Below are positions 45,665 to 56,699 of a stretch of DNA of 64,000 nt, piece after piece. The position numbers and the translations under genes are program-made. The notes beneath the pieces were generated by a model. The model had not been told where the DNA came from and made no database searches. It worked only from the letters and a program-made list of their open reading frames with translations. This DNA is from Gari tellinella (Eukaryota; Mollusca; Bivalvia; Cardiida; Psammobiidae). Location of the stretch: NCBI GenBank assembly GCA_922989275.2, contig OV277858.1, positions 14,148,227 to 14,212,226 of the forward strand, given 5' to 3'. Each line of letters begins with the position of its first letter. Position 1 is the first letter of the stretch.

Positions 45665-46402
45665 AACAAGAGCCCCATGGGGCATATTTCGCTCACCTGA
45701 GAATAGCTGACAAAATGGAGATAATGGTTTATGTCCAGGAGGAGTCATTTTTTACCCGAGGGGCATTATTAAATTTGAACAATCTTGATAGAGGACCTGT
45801 ATATGATGCTATGTGCCAAATATCTAAGATCAGGGTACTAGGGTTTAATTAAGACAAGAAGATTTTTCGATTGAAAAAATCTATTTTTAGCTCCTGTGAC
45901 CTAGTTATGCAACCGACCAGGACCATTTGAACAATTTTGGTATAGGTCATCTAGAAGTGCAACCATGCCAAATATCAAAGCTCTGGCCATATTAGTTTCA
46001 GAGAAGAAGACGTTTGAAAATTTCACTATATAACTCTATGTATAACTGTGACCCCCGGGGCAGGGCCAATTTTGACCCCAGGGGCATAATTTGAACAAAC
46101 TTGATAGAGGACCTGTAGATGATGCTATGTGCCAAATATCTAAGCTCTGACCATTGCAGTTTTTGACAAGAAGATTTTTTAAGATTTCCTTATTTTTTCA
46201 CTTTGGTTGCCATGGCAACCAGAGTTCTGCATTGTTTTTTATTCTTTGAACAAATTTGAAAGAGCTTGACCCAAGGAACATTTCTGTAAAGTTTGGTTGA
46301 ATTCTGTCAAGCGGTATAGGAGAAGATGTCATTTAAAGCACAACGCACAACGGACACAGGGCCATCCCAAATCTCACCTTGAGCCTTTGGCTCAGGTGAG
46401 CT
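45665..46402 (-). mobile_element. AGCTCACC-family element, short complete form
   Basis: 738 bp, colinear with 43171-43895, with the same terminal hairpins. In the left arm about 110 bp occupy the corresponding place (around 7645-7755), so here insertion was accompanied by a local deletion or the left arm gained sequence. Confidence 0.75.
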
Positions 46403-46448
46403 AAAAATCACACAACATAATTTTTCTTTAAAATAATTAACATGGACA

Positions 46449-46702
46449 CAGGGCTCCAAATAAGGGGAGTACTTCAAGAACTTAAATCTTTATGTCTGCA
46501 TTAAACCATATGGTGTGACTACTCATTTAGTGATTAGAATTGGTGAGGCAATGCCTGTTGTCCAATCCATTTCATTATTTGAATAAAGTATTGTTTAAAC
46601 CAGAATTGGTTAAAAGAGACAATTCTAATAATAAGTTAAATTACACCATAGGATTTGGTGCTGACATGGAATTTCCATCCATTTCAACTTATCCACCGCT
46701 CT
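46449..46702. mobile_element. hAT-like MITE, partner of 7445-7623
   Basis: Starts CAGGGCTCCAAATAAGGGG and ends ATCCACCGCTCTAATC. About 75 bp longer than its left-arm partner. Confidence 0.5.
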
Positions 46703-46784
46703 AATCAGTTCATATATTTATTACTCAAATTCAGCACATAATTATGTTGTTCTCCCTTGAAAAAAGTCAGTTTTAATTTGCATC

Positions 46785-46908
46785 ATAGTCACTGACTCTC
46801 TGTTTGAAAGTCTATCTTGGATAGGATACTCATGGTTAATGCTTGGCCTTCATTGTTTACCACTTCAGGTAGGGAAACATTCCAAACATTGCACTGGTTG
46901 TGATGATT
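46785..46908 (-). pseudogene. Second exon-like block, right arm
   Basis: From 46908 down, after TCTATTGCAG, one frame reads NHHNQCNVWNVSLPEVVNNE, GQALTM and SKIDFQTESQ before TGA. It stays open slightly longer than the left-arm copy. Unknown protein; see 7212-7365. Confidence 0.3.
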
Positions 46909-47343
46909 CTGCAATAGATAGTACATAAATAATTGATTGTTATGTATAAGGCACTCTACAGGTCTGAAACATTGCAGGACTTTTTGTGTTGTTGTTTTCT
47001 TTTATTATTGTTGTACAACTTAACATATTGACCAAAAAGCAGATTTTATTCCACACAGTGACACTAGTGGTCCCTCACAATTTCCTGCTTTAGCAAAGTT
47101 ACTTGTGCGAAAGCAGGAGGTTATGTTGAAGATTCTTTAACTATTCTTTATAAAGCATAAGCTGAATTTTGGAGGCAATGTTAAGTATTATTTGGCTTTA
47201 TGGAAACATGTGAATAAGGCATGGTTTTGGCTAATTTGTACTGTCCCATGAATTTTTCAGCATGTCTGGTATGAATTCAATCAATGGAGTTAAAGTTCCA
47301 AATCAACATGATGATAAATTAATGTTGAATAGTTCTACTAACA

Positions 47344-47522
47344 CAGGGTTTCAGATAACTGAAAAGTAAATTCTTTATGTCTACATTAAACCCAGTGGTG
47401 TGACTACTTATTAGAATCCTGTTTTCAAGACAATTCTAATAAAGGGGAACACCATAGGCATTGGTGCTGACATAAAGAAAAGCTACATTTGGTCTGATTA
47501 CTTCAACTTATGTGGAGCCCTG
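47344..47522. mobile_element. hAT-like MITE, partner of 6597-6774
   Basis: Ends CAGGGTTTCAGATAAC and CTTATGTGGAGCCCTG; 179 bp against 178 bp in the left arm, so insertion preceded the duplication. Confidence 0.6.
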
Positions 47523-48037
47523 ACTCGTAATAATAAATCCGATTTCATGGACTGAAATGAAAATAATTTTACTGTCAGGACTGTACACATTACTATCTTA
47601 TTTTTTCAATCTAATGACCCACACACATTGCCTTTAACTTGTCTTTCAAATGTTTTCTTTCAATTATTTACTATTTGTAGGCGCTTTAAGTTATAACATA
47701 ATGTAAGAAAATATTTTGCATTTTAAGGAGACTCAGCTTTTAAAGGCCAAATAGGTAGAACTTAACATTGGTCACATGACTACATGTGATAGACTTCATT
47801 TTGGCATGTGCACCAAAGAATCTCTTGAGAAAAGTACAACTTGGGTTAAGTCAGACAAATGTCAAGGCCATGTAGATGTCATCTAAAGGTCAGTCTACGC
47901 TGTTTGCCAAGGTAGTTTGTATCTGGTTCAAGTACTTGATTCTTAAATCAGACCAATAGTTTCAGAGAAAAAGATTTTTAAAGATTTTCTATACAGAAAT
48001 ATAAGGAAAACTTGCCCCACCCACTGGCGGCCATGAT

Positions 48038-48585
48038 TTTAAAGCGACTCGCAACCAGATGGTGCATTAAAAATAGTAATTTGTAAATATGTGTCAAACG
48101 CTTATATAAATGGTAAAGAATTAGTTTAGGATAAGAAATTCTGTTTAAAAAAATGTATTTCAATGAAAAAAAATATTGGTCTCTGGTGGGATTCGAACCC
48201 GGGGCCCGGCATTGGCGGACAGAAGGCAAAATAGGGGAAACCGCTTAGACCAATGGACCACGGAACACTATCCGTTTATCTCGGATCGATTTAACGTATT
48301 TCAATGTATATCGATCGAAAGTGCATACAACTTCGTAATTCGGCTCGTGTTTATGTCTGAGCCCGTGTAGAGAAGCAACAACAACAACTATACCGTCTAC
48401 TAGTCGGTATAGAAAAACGATGGAAAATATCTAAAAATCTAAGATTCGGTGACGATTCTTGAGACTTTTTTTGGACTGATCATATTTTTTTAATGTCAGA
48501 AGCCAAATAATGCCACAAATTTGCTTTTATTTGAGTATTTTATTTTATTTTGACAAGTACACCATCCGGTTGCGAGTCCCTTTAA
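48038..48585. mobile_element. 548-bp TIR element containing a tRNA-like sequence
   Basis: Inverted ends TTTAAAGCGACTCGCAACC(A)GATGGTG and, reversed, TTTAAAGGGACTCGCAACCGGATGGTG give about 27 bp of near-perfect TIR. It interrupts a tandem block of the surrounding element (GGCGGCCATG...ATTATTTTAAG at 48738), which shows the unoccupied arrangement. No transposase. Confidence 0.75.
48181..48268 (-). tRNA. tRNA-like sequence inside the TIR element
   Basis: The minus strand has an A-box-like TGGTCCATTGGTCTAAGCGG and a perfect B box GGTTCGAATCC spaced as in a class II (Leu/Ser-like, long variable arm) tRNA. The acceptor strands do not pair convincingly and the anticodon cannot be assigned, so it is a pseudo-tRNA or SINE-type internal promoter. 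Confidence 0.5.
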
Positions 48586-49106
48586 AGATAACAAAATGAT
48601 TTTAAGAAATCAGGTAGAGAGTCATGAATGGATCATTTGTGTAAAATTATTTTCAATTTGGACCAGTAGTTTCACAGAAGAAGATTTTTAAAGTTTGTAC
48701 TAAATAGTAACATAAGGAAAATGTGCCCCACCCACTGGCGGCCATGTTTTTTAGATATCAAAATTATTTTAAGAAATCTGGTAGAGGGTCGACACCCATG
48801 GATCGTTTGTGTGAAATTACTTTCAAATCGTACCAGCGGTTTCAGACAAGAAGATTTTTAAAGTTTTTTCAATTGGTTGCCATGGCAACCACAATTTCAA
48901 TTGGATGACCTATATTTGAAAAATCTGAGAGAGTACCCTACAAGGAACAATCCTATGAAGTTTTGAAGAAATTGGCCAAGTGGTTTCTAAGAAGAAGATC
49001 TTTAAAGAAAAAGTTTGACGACGGACAGACGGACGGACGACGACGGACACAGGGCGATCACAATAGCTCACCTAACATTTACCTAACAGAATAAGAATCT
49101 GAGTGT

Positions 49107-49169
49107 CAAACAGAGTATATCCAGATCAGGCCCCGCATCAGTGGTGCCTTATCTGTATCAAACCGTTTG
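49107..49169. repeat. CAAACAGTTTG palindrome, partner of 4166-4229
   Basis: CAAACAGAGTATATCCAGAT with CAGGCC pairs with GTGCCTTATCTG and TATCAAACCGTTTG. Degenerate but symmetric. Confidence 0.55.
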
Positions 49170-49302
49170 CAAGTCCCAGATGAGTAGCATGTTTTTTCAC
49201 CATGTTGCAATTTCAATAAAGGCTAACCTCAGCTGACTGGTGTAGAAGTTTTAACTTTTTCTAAATTTATGTATTTTTTTAATGAAAGAAGCAATAATTT
49301 AC

Positions 49303-49527
49303 CTATTGTATGGCTGTTGAATTCCCCTTGAAAGGTCTGGTACCATGTTAGTGTGATGTTACCATGCCCTTCATCACAATCAACGAGATTAGATGAAATC
49401 AGCTGTCCTGAAAGCATCATCTCTTCATCCCTCATCATCTATCGGTGCTATATGATCCATTTTGTGTTGTGATGCCATACAATCTGACGCATCCATGGGA
49501 TCAATCCATACCATTTTACCATTGCCC
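49303..49527 (-). pseudogene. Exon-like block, unknown protein, right-arm copy (broken)
   Basis: Reading down from 49527 after the acceptor ATTTCAACAG, the frame gives GNGKMVWIDPMDASDCM and APIDDEG, then TGA in place of the Trp codon of the left arm, a 2-bp loss, and in the next frame SGQLISSNLVDCDEGHG, NITLTWYQTFQGEFNS and HTIG before a normal GTAAAT donor at 49302. Lesions differ from the left arm, whose stop falls elsewhere and whose donor is mutated. Length 225 against 227 bp. Function unknown. Confidence 0.5.
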
Positions 49528-49689
49528 CTGTTGAAATAATTTAAAAATATGTGTAAGTTTTCACAATAAACAACCAACATAAATCAAAGAGTGAAGGTCT
49601 TGAGAGTTGCCAAGGATGAGGTTTTGCAATTCAGTAAACAACTCTGTAGCCACAACTGAGGCTACAGTAATCATTTATTGTATAAGGCA

Positions 49690-49768
49690 GGTGGTCACTT
49701 AAAGAAAGATGAAAGTAAAGCAGATAGCATTTAAAGATGTTTTCTGCTTTTAATTGTTTCACTGTGCT
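49690..49768. repeat. AAAGC-type hairpin, partner of 3586-3665
   Basis: GTCACTTAAAGAAAGATGAA, AGTAAAGCAGATAGC, loop, then GTTTTCTGCTTTTAATTG. Confidence 0.6.
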
Positions 49769-49833
49769 GTAAGTTGTCAGCTATTTTTATTCCATCAATA
49801 AGTATTGTTTAGTCCTGGTTACAGATGGGTATA

Positions 49834-50427
49834 TCCTTGCTTCTTGTCAAATCGCCACTTTCTTGTCAATTCGCCACCTAAGCAAAACTTAGAATTCCGT
49901 CACGAGCAGGCTACCGAGGATGTCCGAAAACTACAGATGATCCCAGAATACTAGGATAGTTTCACTCAGGTAGATTTCAAGCGCCAAAAATGCGAAAGAA
50001 ACAGATAAAATAACAATAATTCACAAAAAGTTTCCAATCAAAATACATGTTCTAGTTGTCCGTTGTTACTTTTATATTGTTAAGTTGTAAAAGTTAAATT
50101 AAATATTTCAAAATCATTAAAAAATGTTCAAGTTTCATGAAACAACCTATAACATACTGCCAGAGCCTACATTGACCTAATTATCGAACGACCAATCAGA
50201 GGTGACGATTTGACAAGAAAGCATCCCGGTGATCCAGAGCAATGACCTCGTTCGAAAACGGTAGTTATTTACACTTTGTATTTATTTCACAAGTTTTATT
50301 TGTATATATGCGTGTTATTGAAGGTTCAGTTCAGAATTAGATCCGTAAACAAGTAAGAAATGTTACATCAGATAGGCGCATGCGCGATAAATATAGCTAA
50401 GGGTGGCGAAAACACAGGTAACCAGGC
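49834..50427. mobile_element. 594-bp TA-flanked element (Tc1/mariner-like MITE) with empty site in left arm
   Basis: Ends TCCTTGCTTCTTGTCAAATC and, reversed, GCCTGGTTACCTGTGTTTTC, both followed by CGCCAC, are imperfect inverted repeats. The left arm at 3513-3530 reads ATTTGATGTATACCCC with a single TA; here TA is present on each side. An internal inverted copy of the left end (GATTTGACAAGAAAGCATCC near 50203) suggests rearrangement. No transposase. Confidence 0.7.
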
Positions 50428-50808
50428 TACATCAAATGATTAAGCAGAAGGTACATTTTGCACGAGATGGATCTACTGCTTGATTCATACGGGTAAAGAA
50501 TTTTAAATGTAGCCAGTGTCAAATTCCATCTTAAAAGGCAGTTGAATTGCATTAACTTCTTTCATGAGAATGATGATAATATTTTAAGATAGATCTTTTT
50601 TTTTTTATTTTGTAATTTGTTGAACTTGCTTACATGTACCTGCATGTGTACTCAACTGAAAAAGCTTTTGAGCTTGAGTACAAGTTGGGTAATGTCAGAC
50701 AAAGGCCATGGTTATTTAGAGACCTGTCACATAAGGGGGCATAGAATTTTGCAAACAAATCCTGTTTTCATTTAATTTACTATACTTAACAAAAATAGAG
50801 CAAGCTAC

Positions 50809-51012
50809 TGGGGGAGGGTGTCGACGGCCGTCTTCCGCAGATAGCGCTGGCCCAGGGGAACCAAGCGATGCACGCCGTACCAGCCTGGCGAGCTACTGCA
50901 GGAGTCGAAGGCCGTCGACGGCAGATAGCGCTGGCCCAGGGGAACGGAGCGCGGATGCTCGCCGTACCATCTCTGCGGGCTGGGATCGACGGCCGTCTTC
51001 CGCAGATAGAAC
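50809..51012 (-). repeat. GC-rich 84-bp repeat with an open minus-strand frame
   Basis: CAGATAGCGCTGGCCCAGGG occurs at 50838 and 50922, and CGCAGATAG again near 51001, spacing 84 and 81 bp, both multiples of three. The minus-strand frame 50805-51014 (69 aa) has repeats around WYGEHPRSVPLGQRYL. GC content is far above the surroundings and the block is absent from the left arm. No start context, splice site or known family was recognised, so coding is uncertain. Confidence 0.6.
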
Positions 51013-51190
51013 ATGTATAGGGTAAAGTTAGCGACGGGTGCGGAAAATTAATACCAGATTGACACGACCAACGACCTCAGATATGCTCGATTACGAAAAT
51101 GGCATGGCATTCCACGTTATTCTTCCGTTCAAACGCAATGAAATATAGAAAATGACAACTTTTTGACAACTACCAGTTTTAATTTGAGTG

Positions 51191-51257
51191 GCAAACAGTT
51201 TGGAGGCTGATCAGACGACGGGTTACCCGGCGTCTGATCTGACTCCAAACTGTTTGC
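51191..51257. repeat. CAAACAGTTTG palindrome, best-preserved copy
   Basis: 67 bp: GCAAACAGTTTGGAGGCTGA, TCAGACGACGGG, TT, ACCCGGCGTCTGATCTGAC, TCCAAACTGTTTGC. Arms pair almost throughout. Confidence 0.8.
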
Positions 51258-51690
51258 AATGAAAATAAAAGTGCAACCGGGGTTATTTGGAAAGAAAATG
51301 CTTTCTCTACTGTAATGCACTCTGCACAAACTGCTAACCTAAACAGCTGTTACAGCAACAGTCGGTGGGTAATTGATCAATTGAACACGCTACAATTACT
51401 CTCCGCAAATTTGGATCAAACAATTCCATTTCTTTCACAGAAGCCTTGGCGCTTATACACACCTTTAACGACTGGTGGTCTCTAGCTCCTCATTCTTTCA
51501 GACATTTCTTATTTATGTCGAGTTTACAAATCAAAACATAGGTTTGTGTACAATCCAAAGTTCAGTTTCAGTTTTTATTTACAACTAGGCCCAATAGTAC
51601 CGCGTCTTGTCAACCATCTTGGTGCAGTATAATTCGACAGCCCACAAAGTGTTAAATCGGGGCTTTATTCGGTTCCAATGTAACGTGACT

Positions 51691-52499
51691 TGTTCAAGAG
51701 TACAGTAACTAAGTAAATTGACTCACCCACTCTATGGCAATGAACTCACCCAAAATGGTGCGAAGGGCCAGGTTATTACCTCCCTGACCCGCGCATGTAC
51801 ATAAAGTAGTACCGGTACTTCGGCGAAGTAGTTCCTAGATGGTCAATCACAACAACGTAAATAACGTCTTTCTTCATCAATTATTGCTTCATTACATCAT
51901 AAGTTGATTTAACAAAACGAAAATTTGAATCGAGAGCTTAAAACCAGGGGCTATCTGCATTTGTTGGATTCCCTAGGCCTAACTATTTCCAACATGTCAG
52001 CCCCCATGTCGCATCGTTGCTTAGTTTTAGGGAAGTTATGCACGCGCAAATCAAACACTTTTCAATGTCTGTCAGTGAATGTGAATTGAATAGGAATACC
52101 TTTGTTTTATTCATGCATTACTTAAGAACGGAAAAAAAGCAAAGCTTTTTTTCCGTATAAGATATTGGGCAAACAAAAGTATTCCATGACATATTTTCTG
52201 GAAATATCAATATTTTAAAAAAATCAAATTTTGAAAAAGTCAAATTGCAAAAAATCTAGCTGTTTAACATACACAATTTTTACTCTTATTAGATAGATAT
52301 AACTTAATTCTACTAGTCACAAAAAATTAATGAAAATCTACTGTAGAATTTACATTTTATACATGATTTCCTGAAATTCTGACAAAATTTCTGACACAAC
52401 ACGATTAACCTCCCTTGAGTTCAACTTTAAAATGCCGTCAGCTCTAAAACATACCATAAGTCAAACCTGTAATAAGGAACCATTGAATACGGTAGCCTG
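51691..52499. other. No recognised gene; one small perfect hairpin
   Basis: ACGGAAAAAAAGC-AAA-GCTTTTTTTCCGT at 52128-52156 is a perfect 13-bp stem. Otherwise unassigned sequence outside the right arm. Confidence 0.45.
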
Positions 52500-52511
52500 C
52501 AGATATTTAAA

Positions 52512-52609
52512 GGCAGGTGACTGCTTTATGCATAACACAAGTAATGCATAAAAGCTCCTTTAGGATCTATCTTTTAGCATCACTTTTGTCCTGTGTTAAG
52601 CTGCCATCT
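52512..52609. repeat. AAAGC-type hairpin, diverged
   Basis: GGCAGGTGACTGCTTTATGC ... and ... CACTTTTGTCCTGTGTTAAG with CTGCC form the outer arms. More diverged than the arm copies. Confidence 0.4.
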
Positions 52610-52780
52610 GTCATATAGGCTATAAATCCTCACAAATGTAGCTGTCACTTGACTACAATTGCATCTGATATTATTTATTATAACGTGACTAAACATAGCC
52701 TGTCCTTTGATCATCGCGTCATGAATTGACTAGTCACTAAAATCGGACAATTTATTAAAAATAAAAAAAAAATTTTTGAA

Positions 52781-52850
52781 GCGAGTGGGAATCGAACCTA
52801 GAACCTTTGGATTGAAAGTCAACAACCGTACCAACTGCGCTAACAGAGAA
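52781..52850 (-). tRNA. tRNA-Glu-like sequence in a repeat
   Basis: Minus strand: A box TTAGCGCAGTTGGTACGG, loop CTTTCAA with TTC as anticodon, B box GGTTCGATTCC. Anticodon and T stems contain mismatches, so it is probably a SINE or MITE promoter. The adjacent end GGTGGTTCGACAGCGGGC recurs in part at 42595. Confidence 0.5.
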
Positions 52851-53289
52851 GACACTGAAGTAGATCAAATTTTTCTTGATCTAAATTTTCTACTATAAGC
52901 ACGTGCCGCAAAGATCAGGTGAAAGTCAACAGCATTTCCGGAACTCGAGATGCGGGCCGCCCGCTGTCGAACCACCTTAAAACTAGTAAAGCAGTTTTCT
53001 AGGTATCCAATTTGAATTAACTTCAAGTAATAATGTTGTTATCTGTTTTCAATTTGAATGACCTTATCACACTGTATACCCTCATGTCGTTTATTCGCGC
53101 GCTACCATTGTTTCACCTATTTAGCACTGGCTTGGGCTCTAGGAAAATAAGAATACCCTTCGTTTCTGCTTTTTGTTTTAGTCCAAAATGTCATGTTATT
53201 TGTATTTTTACTACAATTTAAAGGTTATTTCAATGTGAAGTTTGAGACATAAGGCATGCTTTAGCACCAACCTAAACAACGTTTGACTA

Positions 53290-53900
53290 TTGCTGAAATT
53301 GGATCATTTTATCAAAAACATATGCATACATTTGTTACAGTAACTAACACGTTGTTGCTTAATTCAGTAATAAAAGCTAAAGCGCAGTGTGTCTGAAGTG
53401 TATGTCCGTTCTGGCAGTTTTTAATGTATGCTGGAATATTTGTAACTGGTAATATAAATTAATATGATTAAACTGTTTATTTTCGAAATTATGTTTGTTA
53501 CTTCCTAACATTAAATATAAAAACTCTTGCAAACTACAAACCTTAAGCAGTCGACAGTATAAGACCCAAATAGGTATCGACGTATCTTATCTCTGTACAT
53601 CGATGGTTGAATGGGCAAGCGAAGTTAAAAGATTTATTTATCATTGTCCTCTGACATGTCCTGCTGATAAATAGGGTGATCAGCTGAATGGATATAGAAT
53701 ATAAAAGGCCACAGTAACTTGCTATACAAGTATCTTTATTGTGTACATCCTTGACGCCGTTAATACTAAAAGTTTAGTTTTTAAATTACTGAGATGATCA
53801 AACATGCGTCAGTTTAGCTCATTTGCATTGTACGACCCTTAACTGTTGTACACTTTCAGAATGATCATCAAGTCATGTCCTGATGTCCGGCCCTTACATA
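53290..53900 (-). repeat. Inverted paralogous block, copy of 24130-24720
   Basis: Contains, in reverse, TGTCAGAGGACAATGA, CCCTATTTATCAGCAGGAC and CAGAACGGACATACAC. The exon-like frame begins at 53430 after ATATTCCAG. The frame NCQNG...LVTVTN ends at a stop near 53315. Confidence 0.6.
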
Positions 53901-54025
53901 TTTTTGTACATGGTTATAAGGGAAGGTTCTTCATCGTCATTGATTGAGTGGCCTGTCAGAAAATATGTTTTATTCTTTACTAAAGGAAATGCCGCTTAAT
54001 TCACTAGAGAAGTGATTTATAACAA

Positions 54026-54358
54026 TTGCAATTTACAAAAAAATATATGTTGTCTAAACTAGGATATTCGCATATTAATTTTCTTAATTGTTACTGTAAT
54101 AAAAAAGGTTTTTTCTTTAAAAGAAACATCGTTTTATCAAATAATCAGAGCAATATTGATTCAGAAGATATTGAAAAATGGCGTTCTATTTTGCTCCTGA
54201 AAATAGTTTATATAAAAGCAATTAGGTGTCTCGCTAAGAGACTAAAGAAAAGTTTAGCCGGCCAATTAACTATTAAAATGATATGTTGCATAATAGGTAT
54301 ATACATTAGTAGATACAATGGTTATTATAATAAGCAAATTCAATATGTCATAAACTAG
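54026..54358 (+). pseudogene. LINE reverse transcriptase fragment
   Basis: A 110-codon open frame contains, from about residue 45, SEDIEKWRSILLLKIVYIKA, then CLAKRLKKSLAG and CCIIGIYIS. This follows the order NWRPISLLNxDYK...ANRLKK...QTGxIxGRYI of Tx1/L1-type RT, here much diverged. Neighbouring motifs such as YADD are absent, so it is a small remnant and not a gene. Orientation is opposite to the LINE at 34.4-36.7 kb. Confidence 0.55.
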
Positions 54359-56049
54359 CAAACAGTTTACGACAATATTACTGCGTGTGTTAATATTAAT
54401 GGATGATGTTCACATATTGCACATCAAACAATGATGTTTTTAAGCGCTTTACTATACGTACTTCACGTATATATTACGTTGATGTTATCACAACATTTTC
54501 AATGTATAAAACATGGTAAATGTAAACGAATGGAATAACTGCTAAAATCGTATACAACTTGCTCATGATACTTAAATCTTACGATGCCAAGTTCCATTAG
54601 AAATTGTTCCAACGTTAAGGTCATAGTCAGGCGTTTCACTTAACTGGAAACAATAGAATAAATATGGATAGGCAATTTAAATTATCCGATTGATAAGATT
54701 AGCACTATAAAGTATAAATGCATTTGACATCCTTAGAAAATTAAGAAACTTACCATTTAGGGAAAAAAACACTATAGTTAAGAAAAAGTGTGATACCAAC
54801 ACATAGCACATGTATCTGAGCTCTCGGCTAATCAGATGCCTTGTGACTATATTGTTATAAACATGGACTAACTAACAAACTGTTCATGTAGTCCACGCTT
54901 CCGTCATCTCAAGGCAATTCGACGTCACAATCCTAGCTAGATATATGTAACACAGTCCGTTTTCTCAGTTACAGTTGTGTAGCTGTGTTTAAAAACAATG
55001 TAACCCAAATTCGCTGCCTCGAAAACAGCAGGATCTTATCAAACTTTATACTGACAAACGCTAAATCGCAAGCCATCAAATTCGCTTATCAAAGTCTTGT
55101 TGAGCATAACAAATAATTAAGAACCTATCTGAGTTCAACAAACACCAGCATTAAATAAGTTTCGTTTCTCATTATGAACACAACCATTCTTAGATTCATT
55201 AAATACTATAAATGGCTATAAAATTATAAAGTTTATCGATTACCTTAATACATGTACATGTCGAACTGGCAGAGTGGTAATACTCAATCAAAACGTGGCC
55301 ATTATACATTCACACACACTCGTGCACACTAGTGCTGTATTACCATAATTCTTATAATTGCGTTGTAGTGCCGTTAAACCGAAATACTAGTCAAATGCAC
55401 AATTTAATAACAGTTTGTGCTTGGATATTTTCAGCCGAACATTTAAATGACGCACCATTTATACTTAGTTAACTAGGAATGCACGTGAATGTAATCTTAG
55501 ATATCGCAATACCTAGTCAGCATGAAACAACCTGCAACGTCCGAAACCGTACTTCTCAAGTTAGGACTAAGGCTTTCAGATTTCAAAACTTATTCCGTTT
55601 ATAGTTTGTATCAAAGGTTAGAGGGGTTTTGTGGTGTAAGCAAGTCGATTTAAATGTTGCTCATATATGTAGACATACATTCACAAGTTTAATGTTTCTA
55701 TATACAAATGCAAAACAAAACTGCATCAGTTTTCTACTTAGGTATTATCATAATGACTGAAACGTGTATACAAGCAGTTAGGTTTAGAAATTCACGTATC
55801 ACACATGCATCGAAACTTAAACATTTATACAATTTGATCTGCTGACTCTAACCTATACCCGTCACTTAGTTGGGACGATTGAAACAAGAATATCTTTAAA
55901 AAAGATATTCGGCGGAATGTGTTATGGAAGTAATGCCATAGATGGTTGTGGAAAACAAATATTTCGTATTGGCGAAAAATATAAGTTACGACAAGCCGAG
56001 GGTATTATATCACCAAATCCTTTACTTTTTGTTTCCGGTTTAACCCTTT
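54359..56049. other. No recognised gene
   Basis: AT-rich. One perfect small palindrome GAATATCTTTAAAAAAGATATTC-type (55888-55910, stem of about 10 bp). No exon candidates. Confidence 0.4.
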
Positions 56050-56195
56050 CCCTTATGCGCGCGTGTCAGAGCGTGTTTCATTATTACCTTATGAGCCCGT
56101 AAAAGCGCGACTTTATCTATTCCCTGATAAGCGCGGGTTTCCGCGGGTTATCAATTACCTGATGAGAGCGGGTTAGAGCGAGTCCTCTATTTAAC
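56050..56195. repeat. Degenerate GCGCGGGTTAGAGCG repeat
   Basis: CCTTATG(A)GCGCG and AGAGCG boxes recur at 56052, 56088, 56127 and 56159. CpG-rich against AT-rich surroundings. Confidence 0.55.
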
Positions 56196-56699
56196 GGCTA
56201 AAATCTCATTCTTCTACTGGAATTTTACTGTCCGGGTGTCTACACATTTAAAGTGTGTTCAAATATCTTCCGAAATCCCAAATCTAATTATAGGGTTGCT
56301 ACACAAATAATTTCATAAAACGAGGCTTAGGTCATTAGGTGTGACCTATTGTTTGATCGGTGATCTCCGTAAGACGTGCATATGATACTGCACGCAATAC
56401 TCGTCATTTTTCGGAAAGTACGATCTATGTCAACTTATGAAATATGCAGAAAGTTTCTAACTGTTCCTGAGGTCAACATCTAAATATAGTTAACCAATGG
56501 AATCGCGGAATTCCATAGAGCACGCTCCACGTGCATGCTATCTACAAAAATACCACAGGGGGATGCCGCTTGACCGTTGCGTGACACACCGGAAGCGGGG
56601 TAATAAAGTTTCGGCTCGGGGATAAATATAATCCTAGGCGGTAGACGGAAATATCAATCAACTAATTAACCAATCAAGCAAATCACATCTGCAGGTCTG

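Larger units (their letters stand above)
47950..49073 (-). mobile_element. AGCTCACC-family element, long form, with nested MITE
   Basis: On the minus strand it starts AGGTGAGCTATTGTGATCGCC (the first half of the 5' hairpin is missing) and shares with 1851-3248 the order TCAAACTTTTT, AACTTCATAGGATTGTTCC, GTTGCCATGGCAACCAATTG and repeated AATCTTCTT...GGTGGGGCA blocks. Its 3' hairpin is absent. The 548-bp MITE 48038-48585 is inserted in it. Confidence 0.65.
42837..51690 (-). repeat. Right arm of the ~9-kb inverted duplication
   Basis: Reverse-complement partner of 300-9352. Compared with the left arm it has extra elements at 43171-43895, 44540-45020, 45665-46402, 47950-49073, 49834-50427 and the GC-rich block at 50809-51012, and lacks the piggyBac-like element. 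The differences let insertion sites be read against empty sites. Confidence 0.85.

Noticed and set aside
300..51690. Inverted arms as an assembly artefact
   Set aside because: Divergence and arm-specific insertions with exact empty sites are not expected from a collapsed or folded haplotype.
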